Shown piece after piece: positions 45,127 to 53,829 of a DNA stretch of 63,133 nt (the stretch's first letter is position 1; every line of letters begins with the position of its first letter). The stretch comes from Paenibacillus albidus (GTDB lineage: Bacteria; Bacillota; Bacilli; Paenibacillales; Paenibacillaceae), in contig NZ_BMKR01000041.1 of the NCBI RefSeq assembly GCF_014644435.1, positions 1-63,133 on the forward strand, in the 5' to 3' direction. The position numbers and the translations under genes are program-made. Below the pieces are notes generated by a model, which was not told the DNA's origin, did no database searches, and saw only the letters and a program-made list of their open reading frames with translations.

Positions 45127-45405
45127 TTACTTTGCCGACCCGGACCGGTTGTGAAAAGCCAATTCAAACAATCCCGTGGCGGACAAACCCGCCAGGCCAC
45201 CGGACCAGAGCCGCAGTGCCAACGTTAGATCGCTGAACGGATACGCCGCAGCACCTACCAATAGCCCGATGCACAATCCAATAAAAGGAATAAGCCGGCC
45301 CGGAAGCTGCATGCTATTTTTGAACAATTGCACCAGAGCCAGCACAAATACAGCCAGAACCGAAGCAAAGGCCAGCACGTTATTTAGAATATCACTCGTA
45401 GTCAT
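45127..45405 (-). CDS. Phage holin-like membrane protein
   Basis: The 92-residue protein has three apolar segments (VLAFASVLAVFVLALVQLF, LIPFIGLCIGLLVGAAAYPF, GGLAGLSATGLFEL) and a short basic end, like small phage holins of the Hol44/A118 type. Holins perforate the membrane so that endolysin reaches the wall. It is the last gene of the tail cluster, 40 bp after the endolysin, the usual place of a lysis pair. Confidence 0.75.
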   Translation of the reverse strand: MTTSDILNNVLAFASVLAVFVLALVQLFKNSMQLPGRLIPFIGLCIGLLVGAAAYPFSDLTLALRLWSGGLAGLSATGLFELAFHNRSGSAK

Positions 45406-45444
45406 CGTAAATCCCTCCTATTCATCTAGTTATTTGCCGATAGA

Positions 45445-46137
45445 TCAGCGTTTGCTTGTAAGCTCAACGGTTCTGGTTGCTGAATCGTAGCCCACCTGTA
45501 CTCCCAGTGCTTCCGCCAGCACACGCACCGGTACATAGGTGATGCCTTTGTCCAGAATGCCGTCGGCAATCTTCACTCCATTGACTTTGACCACAGCAGT
45601 TGTTGCAACGTTCAATTCCTCTCCCCCTTTAATGTTCAGCAGCTTATTCGCCGCATCTACAGCCGCCGCAGACGGTTTGCTCCCCGCCCTGAGCTGCGTG
45701 AGCGTCAGCCCGAACGTCATCTGGAAATGGGGATAGTCTTTAAAGCGGGTCCAGTCGCCCCCCCACTCAAATCCCAGCTGTTTGGCTTCCTGCGCCACTT
45801 CTTGCCAATCTGCCAGTCTGTTACTGTTGTCATCCCTCTTCATGTCCCATGAGGCACTTTTCCCATCCGGCAGCAGCAGGGCAAAATCGACAGCCAATCC
45901 ATAGTTGTGGTAGCTATTGCCGCCTTTGGCATGGGTCACAATCGCTCCCTTCACGGTGCGTCCCTGCGCATACAGCTTGTCCTGTTCGGCAATCGTCCGC
46001 AGCCCCTGCGTAATGAGAATCGCGATCCTGCGCTGATAACAGCGTTCAATCAACAGCGTAGCAGCGTTTAGAACTACGGGATGCAGACCGGGTAAGCGGG
46101 ACGCCGATTTATTTTTCACCTGAGCCAGTGTGAGCAT
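45445..46137 (-). CDS. Endolysin: M15-type L-alanyl-D-glutamate peptidase with copper-amine-oxidase-N domain
   Basis: ATG at 46137 follows GAAGGAGG and gives 230 residues. Residues 1-140 match CwlK/VanY-type peptidases: SYHNYGLAVDFA holds the zinc-binding His and Asp, and DYPHFQM holds the last His. Residues about 165-230 form a copper-amine-oxidase-N unit (VKVNGVKIADGILDKGITYVPVRVLAEALGVQVGYD), taking the place of a normal wall-binding domain. It cuts peptidoglycan stem peptides to release the tail particles. The frame is open further upstream but lacks a ribosome binding site there. Confidence 0.9.
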   Translation of the reverse strand: MLTLAQVKNKSASRLPGLHPVVLNAATLLIERCYQRRIAILITQGLRTIAEQDKLYAQGRTVKGAIVTHAKGGNSYHNYGLAVDFALLLPDGKSASWDMKRDDNSNRLADWQEVAQEAKQLGFEWGGDWTRFKDYPHFQMTFGLTLTQLRAGSKPSAAAVDAANKLLNIKGGEELNVATTAVVKVNGVKIADGILDKGITYVPVRVLAEALGVQVGYDSATRTVELTSKR

Positions 46138-46504
46138 CTTGTTCCTCCTTCGGGTTCTTTCTTTCGAAATGAATGAACTGGTCATACGTCCCGGAACGGG
46201 TCTGCAGCGCCAGAACAATCAATCCGCCTGTCGTGCCAAGCTGGGCTAAGGCCCAGGCATATTGCAGCCAAAAGTTAAGCTCCGGGAGCTCGGCTCCCAA
46301 CAGCTTAGCCAGCTCTACCAGCAACACAAGCAGCATGTGGACCGTATAGGCTGTCAGAAAAAAAAGCATTTCCAGCATAAATACGCTGACCACGCCTTTT
46401 TGAAAACGTTCATAGAAATAATTTCGGTGGCAAAAAATGATATACCCTGAGCAAGATACGGCAGCACCGTACATCACCATTCTTACGATATCAATCATTT
46501 GCAT
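46109..46504 (-). CDS. Small membrane protein of the tailocin lysis module
   Basis: ATG at 46504 after GAGGGG is the likely start (131 residues). Three hydrophobic segments (VMYGAAVSCSGYIIFC, VFMLEMLFFLTAYTVHMLLVLL, WALAQLGTTGGLIVLAL) are followed by a charged tail. It overlaps the endolysin start by 29 bp and the upstream gene by 14 bp. Position and topology suggest a second holin or antiholin; the family is not recognised. Confidence 0.65.
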   Translation of the reverse strand: MQMIDIVRMVMYGAAVSCSGYIIFCHRNYFYERFQKGVVSVFMLEMLFFLTAYTVHMLLVLLVELAKLLGAELPELNFWLQYAWALAQLGTTGGLIVLALQTRSGTYDQFIHFERKNPKEEQDAHTGSGEK

Positions 46505-46691
46505 GATGATCCCCTCGATCATAAACCAAATATTTGGCAAACTTATTGCGTTCAATCTCCTCCTGAATCTCCTGCGAGACATTCTGATAACGGCTGATGG
46601 TCAAAGTGACGCTGGTAGAGGCTTTGCGCAGTTCCCACTCTTTATCCGCGTGCCGGGGGAGCAGCAATCGCCGAATCCATTGTGACAACAT
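46491..46691 (-). CDS. Small hypothetical protein in the lysis module
   Basis: The 66-residue basic protein starts behind AGGGGGAG. It is hydrophilic, mostly helical (ISRYQNVSQEIQEEIERNKFAKYL), with no known motif. It sits between two membrane-protein genes with overlaps or a 3-bp gap, so it belongs to the same transcript. Function unknown. Confidence 0.6.
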   Translation of the reverse strand: MLSQWIRRLLLPRHADKEWELRKASTSVTLTISRYQNVSQEIQEEIERNKFAKYLVYDRGDHHAND

Positions 46692-46694
46692 GCT

Positions 46695-46976
46695 TTAACT
46701 CCCCCTGTCTTCCGTGTGGTCAATCTTCAGTTTGCGCAGCACATCCAGTGTCGGCTGCATAAATTCCGAGCGCTCCTTGTCCAAAATGGCCTGCAGCCGG
46801 TCCCGGTCCTCTTCGGCACGGTCCAGCAGTTCCCGTGGCACGAGGCTGCCTTTCATTACCGCTCTCCATTGGAACATGACAACGATGAGCAGGATGAAAA
46901 CCAGCATCACGGCGAGGCCGTATTTTTCGGCAAGTGGAAGTAACTTCTCAATATCTGCTATACGTTCCGCGTCCAT
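46695..46976 (-). CDS. Single-pass membrane protein with coiled coil, lysis module
   Basis: ATG at 46976 after GGAGGGAG gives 93 residues. One strong membrane helix (GLAVMLVFILLIVVMFQW, about 19-36) is followed by a charged helix (ELLDRAEEDRDRLQAILDKE) likely to form a coiled coil. The pattern resembles bacteriocin-uptake or BhlA-type holin accessory proteins of Gram-positive phages. The exact role is open. Confidence 0.65.
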   Translation of the reverse strand: MDAERIADIEKLLPLAEKYGLAVMLVFILLIVVMFQWRAVMKGSLVPRELLDRAEEDRDRLQAILDKERSEFMQPTLDVLRKLKIDHTEDRGS

Positions 46977-47055
46977 TCCCCGCTCCCTCCTCTTCTGAAA
47001 ATAGCCCCCGGGGAGTCCCGAGGGCAAAATAAAAACGCCTCTTTGGGCGCCATCG

Positions 47056-47193
47056 TTATTTATCTTCTTCAGTCAAATATTCCAGTCCGGAATCCACCAA
47101 GATATCCTTTACGTCCGATTTGAGCGTGAATGGAACCTCATTGTACTTGGTTTTACCCAGTATTACACGTTGCGCGAAGAACATGACCATCAT
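47056..47193 (-). CDS. XkdX-like small phage protein
   Basis: This 45-codon gene starts at ATG 47193 behind GGGGAGGTGATGTC. The product (MMVMFFAQRVILGKTKYNEV up to EYLTEEDK) matches the XkdX type of small PBSX proteins that follow the tail-fibre genes (FFAQRVILGKTKF, LIDSGLEEL). Function unknown. Confidence 0.8.
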   Translation of the reverse strand: MMVMFFAQRVILGKTKYNEVPFTLKSDVKDILVDSGLEYLTEEDK

Positions 47194-47240
47194 GACATCA
47201 CCTCCCCTCTAGGCGAGAAACCAATATGGAAGCCGCAGGA

Positions 47241-47561
47241 TCATTTGTACAGTTGAGTAGCCAACTCGGCTATTACGTCCTCAATAAAATCGGATCGCTC
47301 AGATTGAGCAGTGATCTGTGCCTTGAGCAGGGCATTTTCTTTTTGAAGCTTCTCCATCTCAGTTAGTTCCGGCGGTTTATTGGCCTCTGCTTCCAGGTAG
47401 GCTTCCCAGGCTGCCTGTAGTTCCTCTTCGGTCGGTTGTGGTTCCTCCAGGTTCCATTCTGCGATGTATGGTCCTTTGCCATCGCTGTCGTCGCGGATCT
47501 CAAAATCCTTCAGCGGGCTTTTACCTGGAAATAAGTGTAGGATAGCGGACGCTATGTTCAT
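47241..47561 (-). CDS. XkdW-like phage protein
   Basis: The 106-residue acidic protein has FEIRDDSDGKGPYIAEWNLE and a Trp/Glu-rich helix (TEEELQAAWEAYLEAEAN), followed by a coiled-coil end (LQKENALLKAQITAQSERSDF). This is the general pattern of XkdW-type proteins between tail fibre and lysis genes in PBSX-like clusters. It may be a fibre chaperone, as a coiled coil next to a fibre gene often is, but this is not shown. Confidence 0.7.
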   Translation of the reverse strand: MNIASAILHLFPGKSPLKDFEIRDDSDGKGPYIAEWNLEEPQPTEEELQAAWEAYLEAEANKPPELTEMEKLQKENALLKAQITAQSERSDFIEDVIAELATQLYK

Positions 47562-47576
47562 CAGCTTAGTCCTCCT

Positions 47577-49046
47577 TTAAGATATTCTGAATAAGTGGAC
47601 GCCCGTAGCGTCTGCCGCAGGGTTTATAGTAACAGTACTAGTGGAAAATAACTCGACACTAATAACATTGCCCGTGTCCGCGCTTATCGGGAATGACGCC
47701 TGACAGTAGTAGTGCCCAGTGTGCGTAATGGCTGTTGTGTCCAGAGTATAATATACAGTACTCTGTTTAACCCGCATTACAAGATTACCGCCTACAACTG
47801 CGTCATTTACGTATAGTCTTGCCGTTAGTAAGTACACCCCCGACTGCCGGACTGTGAAATGCGACTGTATCGCGTCGTATTCGTTCATATAGTCGTAGTT
47901 TTTCACCTGGAACGTAACACGTGTCCAAGTATTAGCAGCTATGGACTGTACGGCTGATTTAACCGCAAACGCTCCAGTCCTTGACTGCGTGTTATTGTCT
48001 CCCCAGGGGTTAAGTACACCGCTGGTGATAATGCTGGAATAGGTAGCTTCATGTGTTGCACCTGTCGGTTGTGTCCCATACTTTGTGATTAATGACCCCA
48101 AGCCAGCCACTACGCCCGTTGCATTACTCCCGCCCGTATTATTATTTATCATAATATCGGCACTAACCCCATAAATACCTATGCCCCGGTTGGAAATGGT
48201 GCAGGTTTCTACTACCCCTTTTTGCCCCTGAATATCAAAGCCTATTGCCGTTGTTGCGGGTGCCACACAAACACATGACAAAAACGTAACAAAACCCCCA
48301 TCGTACGCCGCGAACCCTGACTGGGTTGTAGAGTTGGCAGTCATACCGACTACAGTCACGCGAGAACAACGTATTAGTGATATTGATTTCACGGTGGCAC
48401 TGCTACCCGAAATACCAACATATCCGGAACCATAAATCCCCGATAATGTGACGTCCTCCGCGTACGTTCCAGACGCCACATTAATAGCCACGATGTGGTT
48501 AACGATTTGCGGTATCATACTTATCGCCTTACCTACCGTCTTAAACGCCCCGCCTGCTGTGTTTGCCAGACCGTTATTGGCGTCATTTCCATCAGTACGG
48601 ACATAGTACGTGAGTGCAGCAGTCGTCTTTTGCGGTGTTGTCGCTACCGCCGCCTTCCCATTTAACTGCCCCTGAATCCCGCTCGTGACCCCATCCAAAT
48701 ACCCGAACTCCGTATTGGACACAACTCCCGTGCCGATCTTGGAGGCATCGATCGCCGCTGCCGCATTCACATCCGCATTGACAATAACTCCCGGAGCGAT
48801 TGCCGTTACACCGTCACCGGTACTGGTGACGTCTCCCGTGTGGTTGGGATGGGTATATTTGTTGGCTCCTGCTGCAATCCCGTTTAGTTTCACCTTATCG
48901 GCAGCCGACATCCGGCCCGGCTCCGTTGCAGAGGCCTGTTTGACTACTTCCATATCCAAAATGTCCATGTTGCCGTTGAGATCATCAATGTTTACTAAGT
49001 CCGTATCTTCCGGCTTTTTCAAATTTAAATTTCCGGTTGTTTTCAT
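47577..49046 (-). CDS. Tail fibre / receptor-binding protein with beta-helix and jelly-roll tip
   Basis: The 489-residue protein has an N-terminal attachment part (NLKKPEDTDLVNIDDLNGNMDIL), a fibre-type repeat (MSAADKVKLNGIAAGA), and a right-handed beta-helix with repeated short turns (about 150-330; TYAEDVTLSGIYGSGYVGIS, GFDIQGQKGVVETCTISN). The C-terminal TNF/C1q-like jelly roll is at about 350-489 (FQVKNYDYMNEYDAIQSHF). Such tips bind cell-surface sugars and set the killing range. It is the likely target-recognition protein of the tailocin. Confidence 0.85.
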   Translation of the reverse strand: MKTTGNLNLKKPEDTDLVNIDDLNGNMDILDMEVVKQASATEPGRMSAADKVKLNGIAAGANKYTHPNHTGDVTSTGDGVTAIAPGVIVNADVNAAAAIDASKIGTGVVSNTEFGYLDGVTSGIQGQLNGKAAVATTPQKTTAALTYYVRTDGNDANNGLANTAGGAFKTVGKAISMIPQIVNHIVAINVASGTYAEDVTLSGIYGSGYVGISGSSATVKSISLIRCSRVTVVGMTANSTTQSGFAAYDGGFVTFLSCVCVAPATTAIGFDIQGQKGVVETCTISNRGIGIYGVSADIMINNNTGGSNATGVVAGLGSLITKYGTQPTGATHEATYSSIITSGVLNPWGDNNTQSRTGAFAVKSAVQSIAANTWTRVTFQVKNYDYMNEYDAIQSHFTVRQSGVYLLTARLYVNDAVVGGNLVMRVKQSTVYYTLDTTAITHTGHYYCQASFPISADTGNVISVELFSTSTVTINPAADATGVHLFRIS

Positions 49047-49057
49047 TCTTCACTCTC

Positions 49058-49669
49058 CTATCCGTAAGTTCTTAGTTCCTTCCATGTCATCGGCCGCAGT
49101 GCTCCCCATAATAGGGATTGAATGGACTCCCAATACGTAAAGGTATAAGCAAACTCATAAGCGAGATGCGCCGGCTTGATTTCTTCAAGTATCTGAATGA
49201 GCCCCGCCATATTGGGCGGTATGCCCAGGATACCGACGAACCGCACTACAAAGCGGTATTCCCCTGGCACCTCTTCCACTAATACATCCCCGCCGCTAAA
49301 GGCAGATGCCGTCCGCTGGATCATCTCGGGGGTGGTTGTTCCGGTCCCGCGCATTTTGGCCTTGACCATCTCTCTGCGGTTCACAAGAGATTTCGACGGG
49401 TCTGTCGGCAGTCCAAGTTCGGATTCCCAACGTCCTAAGCCCCACGTGGCTGACTCAAGAAAGGCTTGATCAACAATTTCGGGCAAATTCCCCTTTAGAT
49501 CCCCCGCTTCAATTCCAAGGATCTTTTGAAGTTCGGTCATCTCCATAATATTTTGATAATACAGCGGTAAATACTGCATTAAGTCAACCGGCTGCCCAGC
49601 TTCGGGATCGACTGTCGATGTATCATCAGCAAATAAGCCATTACCGTATTGCAGATCACTATATTGCAC
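49058..49669 (-). CDS. XkdU/YmfQ-type baseplate protein (DUF2313)
   Basis: The 203-residue protein matches the tail protein I-like family that links baseplate to fibre (DLMQYLPLYYQNIMEMTELQKI; WGLGRWESELGLPTDPS; RRATASAF-like region TASAFSGGDVLVEEV). It overlaps the upstream fibre gene by 11 bp. In PBSX, xkdU follows xkdT directly; here a fibre gene lies between them. Confidence 0.88.
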   Translation of the reverse strand: MQYSDLQYGNGLFADDTSTVDPEAGQPVDLMQYLPLYYQNIMEMTELQKILGIEAGDLKGNLPEIVDQAFLESATWGLGRWESELGLPTDPSKSLVNRREMVKAKMRGTGTTTPEMIQRTASAFSGGDVLVEEVPGEYRFVVRFVGILGIPPNMAGLIQILEEIKPAHLAYEFAYTFTYWESIQSLLWGALRPMTWKELRTYG

Positions 49670-51071
49670 CTGTTACACCCCCCCTAAGTTGGCCCCAGGT
49701 CAACGGACCGGAAGGCATGTAATTGTGGGAGTGTACGCTGGGAGGGTATGTCGCTGGCTTATTGCTCACTCCAGTCCAAGGAACCGACTCAGCAGCATCC
49801 ACGATTCCACTGTTATTGGTATCGTAAATCAACTTGCTCATATCCCCGGCACCTACACTCGCCAACTGAGATTGTATGGCTTGCATGGTCCGCTGCGGTG
49901 TCATGTATTTGGCACCGCTCGTTCCGGACTCTGCTTCCGCTTGGGAGGCGAGTCCATAGTTTTCGACGTTGGATAAGCCCACATCGGATTTATCTACAAC
50001 AACTGCTCCCGTACGGCCCACAACACTCGTGACGGTATTGACCTGCGCCCCCGCTACCACCCCATCCAATTTGCTTTTGTCGGCTGCACTCATCAGTCCA
50101 GCTGTGCTCACGGTTGCGGCTGCGGTGGAAGCTTTAGCATTCCAGTTCGTCCGCTCCACAGCAGTGATATGGCGGACGTTATCCGCCTCGTGGTCGGATA
50201 GATCGCCAGCAACGGCGTCAGCCTTGGCCTGCGACCCGGATGGCGTTTCTTTAGCGCTCCAGGCAAGCTTTTCCGCATCCGTTACAAAACGGTTACCAGC
50301 ATCTTGTGTAATGATAGATGGCGGATGATTCGTAGGGTGCACATAATGGTTAGCGGCAGCAGCTACTCCGGCCAGTTTGGTTTTTTCGGCGGTGGAATAA
50401 TCGTTGGCCGAAAGTCCTTTCCCTGCTTCTTTCTCTACCTTGCCCGCGAGTTGTGTTGTCATTGTACCGGCAAAATCAGGGTCATTATTCAGAGCATCGG
50501 CAATTTCCTTCAAGGTATCCAACGCTTCCGGGGCGGCTGCCACGACGGATTGTATCCGGGCATCCGTCTCCGTCTTGGTATAAGTGTTGGTTTTGTCTGC
50601 TTTGGACAGCAGTTGCGTGTCAACGTAAGTCTTCTCAGCCTTACCACTCTCCACGGCCGCCAGCCGGGTCCGTGTATTCGCCACAAGTGCGTCATTAACC
50701 CCTTTGTACCGGTTTATCTCGGTCTGCGTAACCGTTACAGCATCCTGCAGCACGTTAATGTCGTCAGCCTCTACGGTATCGCCCGGGGTTTCATAGGTGA
50801 CGTAGACCTCCGCAGCAGCCGTATATATCTTAATAAGCCTGCGCCACGGTGTGGAGTCGGGAATGGAGATCGTAAAATTCGTAACGCGTTCCCCTGTAAA
50901 ACGTGAGCCGGTATAGACCCGGACCGTATCATTGTTGATGTTGTCGTGCCGCAATGGCCCCTCATATACTCCCGCCGGGATCGGCAGCTGTTCTTCAATT
51001 ACATAATTCTTGCCTGTGGGATTTTTGTTTAGTTTTTCTTCAAATACATCTATGTTATCTGGATAAGCCAT
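49659..51071 (-). CDS. Tail fibre-like protein (XkdV-type)
   Basis: The 470-residue protein begins with a short attachment domain (NIDVFEEKLNKNPTGKNYVIEEQLPI), then a coiled-coil and fibre-repeat body (DTQLLSKADKTNTYTKTETDAR; STAEKTKLAGVAAAA; SAADKSKLDGVVAGA; KSDVGLSNVENYGLA), ending in a Gly-rich tip (PSGPLTWGQLRGGVTGAI). These repeats are common in trimeric fibres of myophages. It shares the ADKxKLxG repeat with the second fibre gene but lacks the beta-helix and jelly roll. It may be a shaft or an alternative fibre. Confidence 0.8.
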   Translation of the reverse strand: MAYPDNIDVFEEKLNKNPTGKNYVIEEQLPIPAGVYEGPLRHDNINNDTVRVYTGSRFTGERVTNFTISIPDSTPWRRLIKIYTAAAEVYVTYETPGDTVEADDINVLQDAVTVTQTEINRYKGVNDALVANTRTRLAAVESGKAEKTYVDTQLLSKADKTNTYTKTETDARIQSVVAAAPEALDTLKEIADALNNDPDFAGTMTTQLAGKVEKEAGKGLSANDYSTAEKTKLAGVAAAANHYVHPTNHPPSIITQDAGNRFVTDAEKLAWSAKETPSGSQAKADAVAGDLSDHEADNVRHITAVERTNWNAKASTAAATVSTAGLMSAADKSKLDGVVAGAQVNTVTSVVGRTGAVVVDKSDVGLSNVENYGLASQAEAESGTSGAKYMTPQRTMQAIQSQLASVGAGDMSKLIYDTNNSGIVDAAESVPWTGVSNKPATYPPSVHSHNYMPSGPLTWGQLRGGVTGAI

Positions 51072-51072
51072 G

Positions 51073-52137
51073 TTACACCCCCAAGCTCACTGTGCCTATT
51101 AAGGGCACTTCTTCATCGGATAAGGCCACGTTCCCGGTACTGCCGTTAAGCAGCAGATCCCTATAGTCCAGAACGCCATCCGTGGCAAGCAAAAGAGCGC
51201 CGACTACAGCATGACTGACATATGTCGTCTCAAATCCGCGGCTTTTACGCCAAGCTTCCAATCCGGATTGAAATACATCAGTCACCCCTTGCAGCGAATA
51301 TCCGCTGGCCAAGACTACCTTTGCAAAGACATTGATCGTTTTGGCCACGGCCGCAGCAACCGTAACCACCGCTCCAATGGGGGCCTGGCCTTCCCCTTTT
51401 CCCGCAGCCGGGTCAATATAATCCTGCACCTGGGCAACCAGCAGTTCAGAAGCCGGTAGCATCCCGGTATCCACAATGACCACTTTGACGGTCTTCGGAC
51501 CGTTCCATAGTGGAAAAACGTGTGCGCCACCCACCCCGGCAATCTGCTGCGCCCACTCCATGTAGTGATATTTATTGCCGCTGGTTGCCGGACGTCTGGC
51601 CGCATCCAGATACCGCTGACGCAGGGCGTCGTCCGATTCGGCATCTTCGCCGGGGATCAGCAGGGCTGTAATTTCCCCCCGGGCCAGGTTCGCAATATAA
51701 TCCACCGGCAGCAGCACACCGAAATAACGGTTGCCTTCGCTGCCCGCCAGCTCACTTTCCAGACGGTAGGTCCCCGGAGCCAGCTTCTCTACAGCCGTGT
51801 AATTCAGCTTGTCCAGCGAAAAACGGCTGCCCAGCGGCACATCCAAAGGTTCCTGGGCGCTGTTCACAAAAACCGCCTTCAACTGCGCCTTGCTCGCCGC
51901 CTGCCTGACCACACCGGACCAGGCAATACTGCGTTCCAGATATTCGCCTGTCGCCGTATCCGCAAAATACAGATTGCTGTTGACGTCCAGCTCTATATAC
52001 ATCTGGGCCATTTCGGCAGCCGCCGGAGCCAGCGCATCGTAGATTATGCTGCCTTCACGTTTATCCAGTCCTTCCGGCACCCGGTCCAGCATCCGCTCCA
52101 GCAAGGCTTCATACGTCTGATCCTCATACATTGCCAT
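51073..52137 (-). CDS. Baseplate J-like protein (XkdT)
   Basis: The 354-residue protein matches gpJ/XkdT: YEALLERMLDRVPEGLDKREGSIIYDALAPAAAE at the start, GEYLERSIAWSGVVRQAASKAQL, then a central GEDAESDDALRQRYL. It forms the wedge of the contractile baseplate. It overlaps the DUF2634 gene by 14 bp. Confidence 0.93.
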   Translation of the reverse strand: MAMYEDQTYEALLERMLDRVPEGLDKREGSIIYDALAPAAAEMAQMYIELDVNSNLYFADTATGEYLERSIAWSGVVRQAASKAQLKAVFVNSAQEPLDVPLGSRFSLDKLNYTAVEKLAPGTYRLESELAGSEGNRYFGVLLPVDYIANLARGEITALLIPGEDAESDDALRQRYLDAARRPATSGNKYHYMEWAQQIAGVGGAHVFPLWNGPKTVKVVIVDTGMLPASELLVAQVQDYIDPAAGKGEGQAPIGAVVTVAAAVAKTINVFAKVVLASGYSLQGVTDVFQSGLEAWRKSRGFETTYVSHAVVGALLLATDGVLDYRDLLLNGSTGNVALSDEEVPLIGTVSLGV

Positions 52138-52558
52138 CCATCTCCTTTCTCCACTGAAAATTCCCGTAACGGGTAACTACCGTGCATGAGAGCGCCAGAT
52201 CATCTCCGCTAAAAGTAACCAACATGTCCTCCAGCGCCGTAATGCGGTCATCCTGCAGCAGGGCTTCACTCACGATCCGTTTGATTTCAGCTCGTACCAG
52301 CAGCCGGTCCTGTCCAAGCACCAGATTCCACTCTGTTCCATAATCGGAGCTGTAGATCAGGTGCTCGTACCGGAGTGTACGCAGAATTTTGGCCACGGCC
52401 TGTTTTACCGCTTCAAGTCCGTCTGTCTGCCCCGTAATCCGCTGTTTGTCCCAGTCCATCCGGTAAGTCCGGCTGGGACTTTCCATATCCTCCAGAGCTG
52501 CCGGATCTGCCTGGCGGAAAGGAATGGGGCCCGCTTGCCCAATCTCCGGAATCATCAT
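52124..52558 (-). CDS. XkdS-type protein (DUF2634), baseplate wedge
   Basis: The 144-residue protein contains SRTYRMDWDKQRITGQTDGLEAVKQAV and YEHLIYSSDYGTEWNLVLGQD, characteristic of XkdS/gp25-like baseplate proteins, which start sheath assembly. It overlaps both neighbours by a few bases. Confidence 0.9.
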   Translation of the reverse strand: MMIPEIGQAGPIPFRQADPAALEDMESPSRTYRMDWDKQRITGQTDGLEAVKQAVAKILRTLRYEHLIYSSDYGTEWNLVLGQDRLLVRAEIKRIVSEALLQDDRITALEDMLVTFSGDDLALSCTVVTRYGNFQWRKEMDGNV

Positions 52559-52848
52559 GGCGTCACCAGCCTATCCAGCACAATATAGCTCTGCCCGCCC
52601 TGCATCCGAACCATCAGCACACGGTCCCCCGCAGCAAGCCCGCGACGCAGCACGACCTCCTGGCCGTTCAGCTCAAGCTTGCTTTCGGAGACCGATTCAG
52701 GTAGAACGAGCGCATGGCCGGATAGAATAAACTTCTGATCCACCTGAATCTGGAGCGGCTCCGCAAGGGTGACCGTTCCATAAGAAAAAGCCACCGGATT
52801 GGTATTGGAGACCGCCCCGAGGCTTGCTTTTTTTATAATATCGAGCAT
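52555..52848 (-). CDS. XkdR-type protein (DUF2577)
   Basis: The 97-residue small beta-rich protein (FSYGTVTLAEPLQIQVDQKF; RGLAAGDRVLMVRMQGGQSYIVLDRL) corresponds to XkdR of PBSX, an OB-like baseplate component probably near the spike. It overlaps xkdS by 4 bp and follows xkdQ by 6 bp. Confidence 0.88.
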   Translation of the reverse strand: MLDIIKKASLGAVSNTNPVAFSYGTVTLAEPLQIQVDQKFILSGHALVLPESVSESKLELNGQEVVLRRGLAAGDRVLMVRMQGGQSYIVLDRLVTP

Positions 52849-52854
52849 TACCTT

Positions 52855-53826
52855 CTACACCACCTTTATATCGAGCGACATCGTATGCTCCCCGCCGGAA
52901 AACTTATGACTGCACTGATCCACCAGAAAAAGCTGAGTCTCCAGGGCATCCAGCAGTACATAGATAAGGTTGCCTGCACGGACCCGCAAATCGCCAATGG
53001 CCTGCACGGAGAGACTATGCTTTTCCCGGTTATGCAGCTTGAGCAGCATGTCTGCATTCTCCTGGATTTGTGCGGCATTTGCCTTGTCGTCGGCTTTTTT
53101 GTACAGATGGAGAATCCCCCACCGTTTCACATTGTCCTTGTCGCTGACCGGATAGAACTCCCGTTTGCCGCTCTCCTTGTTGTCCTTATAGAGATAAATC
53201 GTATTGTAGGTGTCATCATCGATGCTTTTTTTGAGCGAATACTCATAGAGATAATGCCCTTCGCCCAGCACCAGATCCAGCTTCATCGAATCCATCCCCC
53301 GCAGCGTCAGCTTGCCGAAGTCATCGTAAAAAGTCATCAGCTGCCCCTTCTTCTCCATCTCACCGCCAATGGCCCCCATAATGATATCCAGCAGTTTCTT
53401 ATCATCTTCTATTAAAGAGGGCATGCGGTAGGTGGCTTCTTCCAGCACTCCGGTCTTCAAGCCGTAGTCCTTGGCAATTTTCGTGATGAGCTCACTGGCT
53501 GTAACATCCTGAAGCACATAACTTCCGTTGCCCAGCAGATAGCGGATCTGGTCATAGGCTGTCAGTTTGATCTCCTGATCACTGCCCGAATCGATGCTGA
53601 AGATGAACCCGTAGAACACATCGATTCCATCTTTACGGAACTGGATAATATCGCCGTTGCTGACCGTGAATTTGGGGTGCTGGTAGATTCCACTGTCCAC
53701 AACGGTCATTTCCAGCGTCGATGGTTTGCCTGTCCGGGCGGTCTTCCAGGAGATATCAGAGACAATCCCCGAAATATCCCACATGAGCCCTTCTTTGTTC
53801 TTCAAAAGCAATTCCATCCGCTTCAC
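52855..53826 (-). CDS. XkdQ-type baseplate hub protein
   Basis: The 323-residue protein matches the gpD/gp27-like hub family (MELLLKNKEGLMWDISGIVSD; LGNGSYVLQDVTASELITKIAKDYGLKTG; LRVRAGNLIYVLLDA-like end). The hub joins tube to baseplate. The next upstream gene encodes the LysM tail protein, its usual partner. Confidence 0.9.
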   Translation of the reverse strand: MKRMELLLKNKEGLMWDISGIVSDISWKTARTGKPSTLEMTVVDSGIYQHPKFTVSNGDIIQFRKDGIDVFYGFIFSIDSGSDQEIKLTAYDQIRYLLGNGSYVLQDVTASELITKIAKDYGLKTGVLEEATYRMPSLIEDDKKLLDIIMGAIGGEMEKKGQLMTFYDDFGKLTLRGMDSMKLDLVLGEGHYLYEYSLKKSIDDDTYNTIYLYKDNKESGKREFYPVSDKDNVKRWGILHLYKKADDKANAAQIQENADMLLKLHNREKHSLSVQAIGDLRVRAGNLIYVLLDALETQLFLVDQCSHKFSGGEHTMSLDIKVV

Positions 53827-53829
53827 CTC

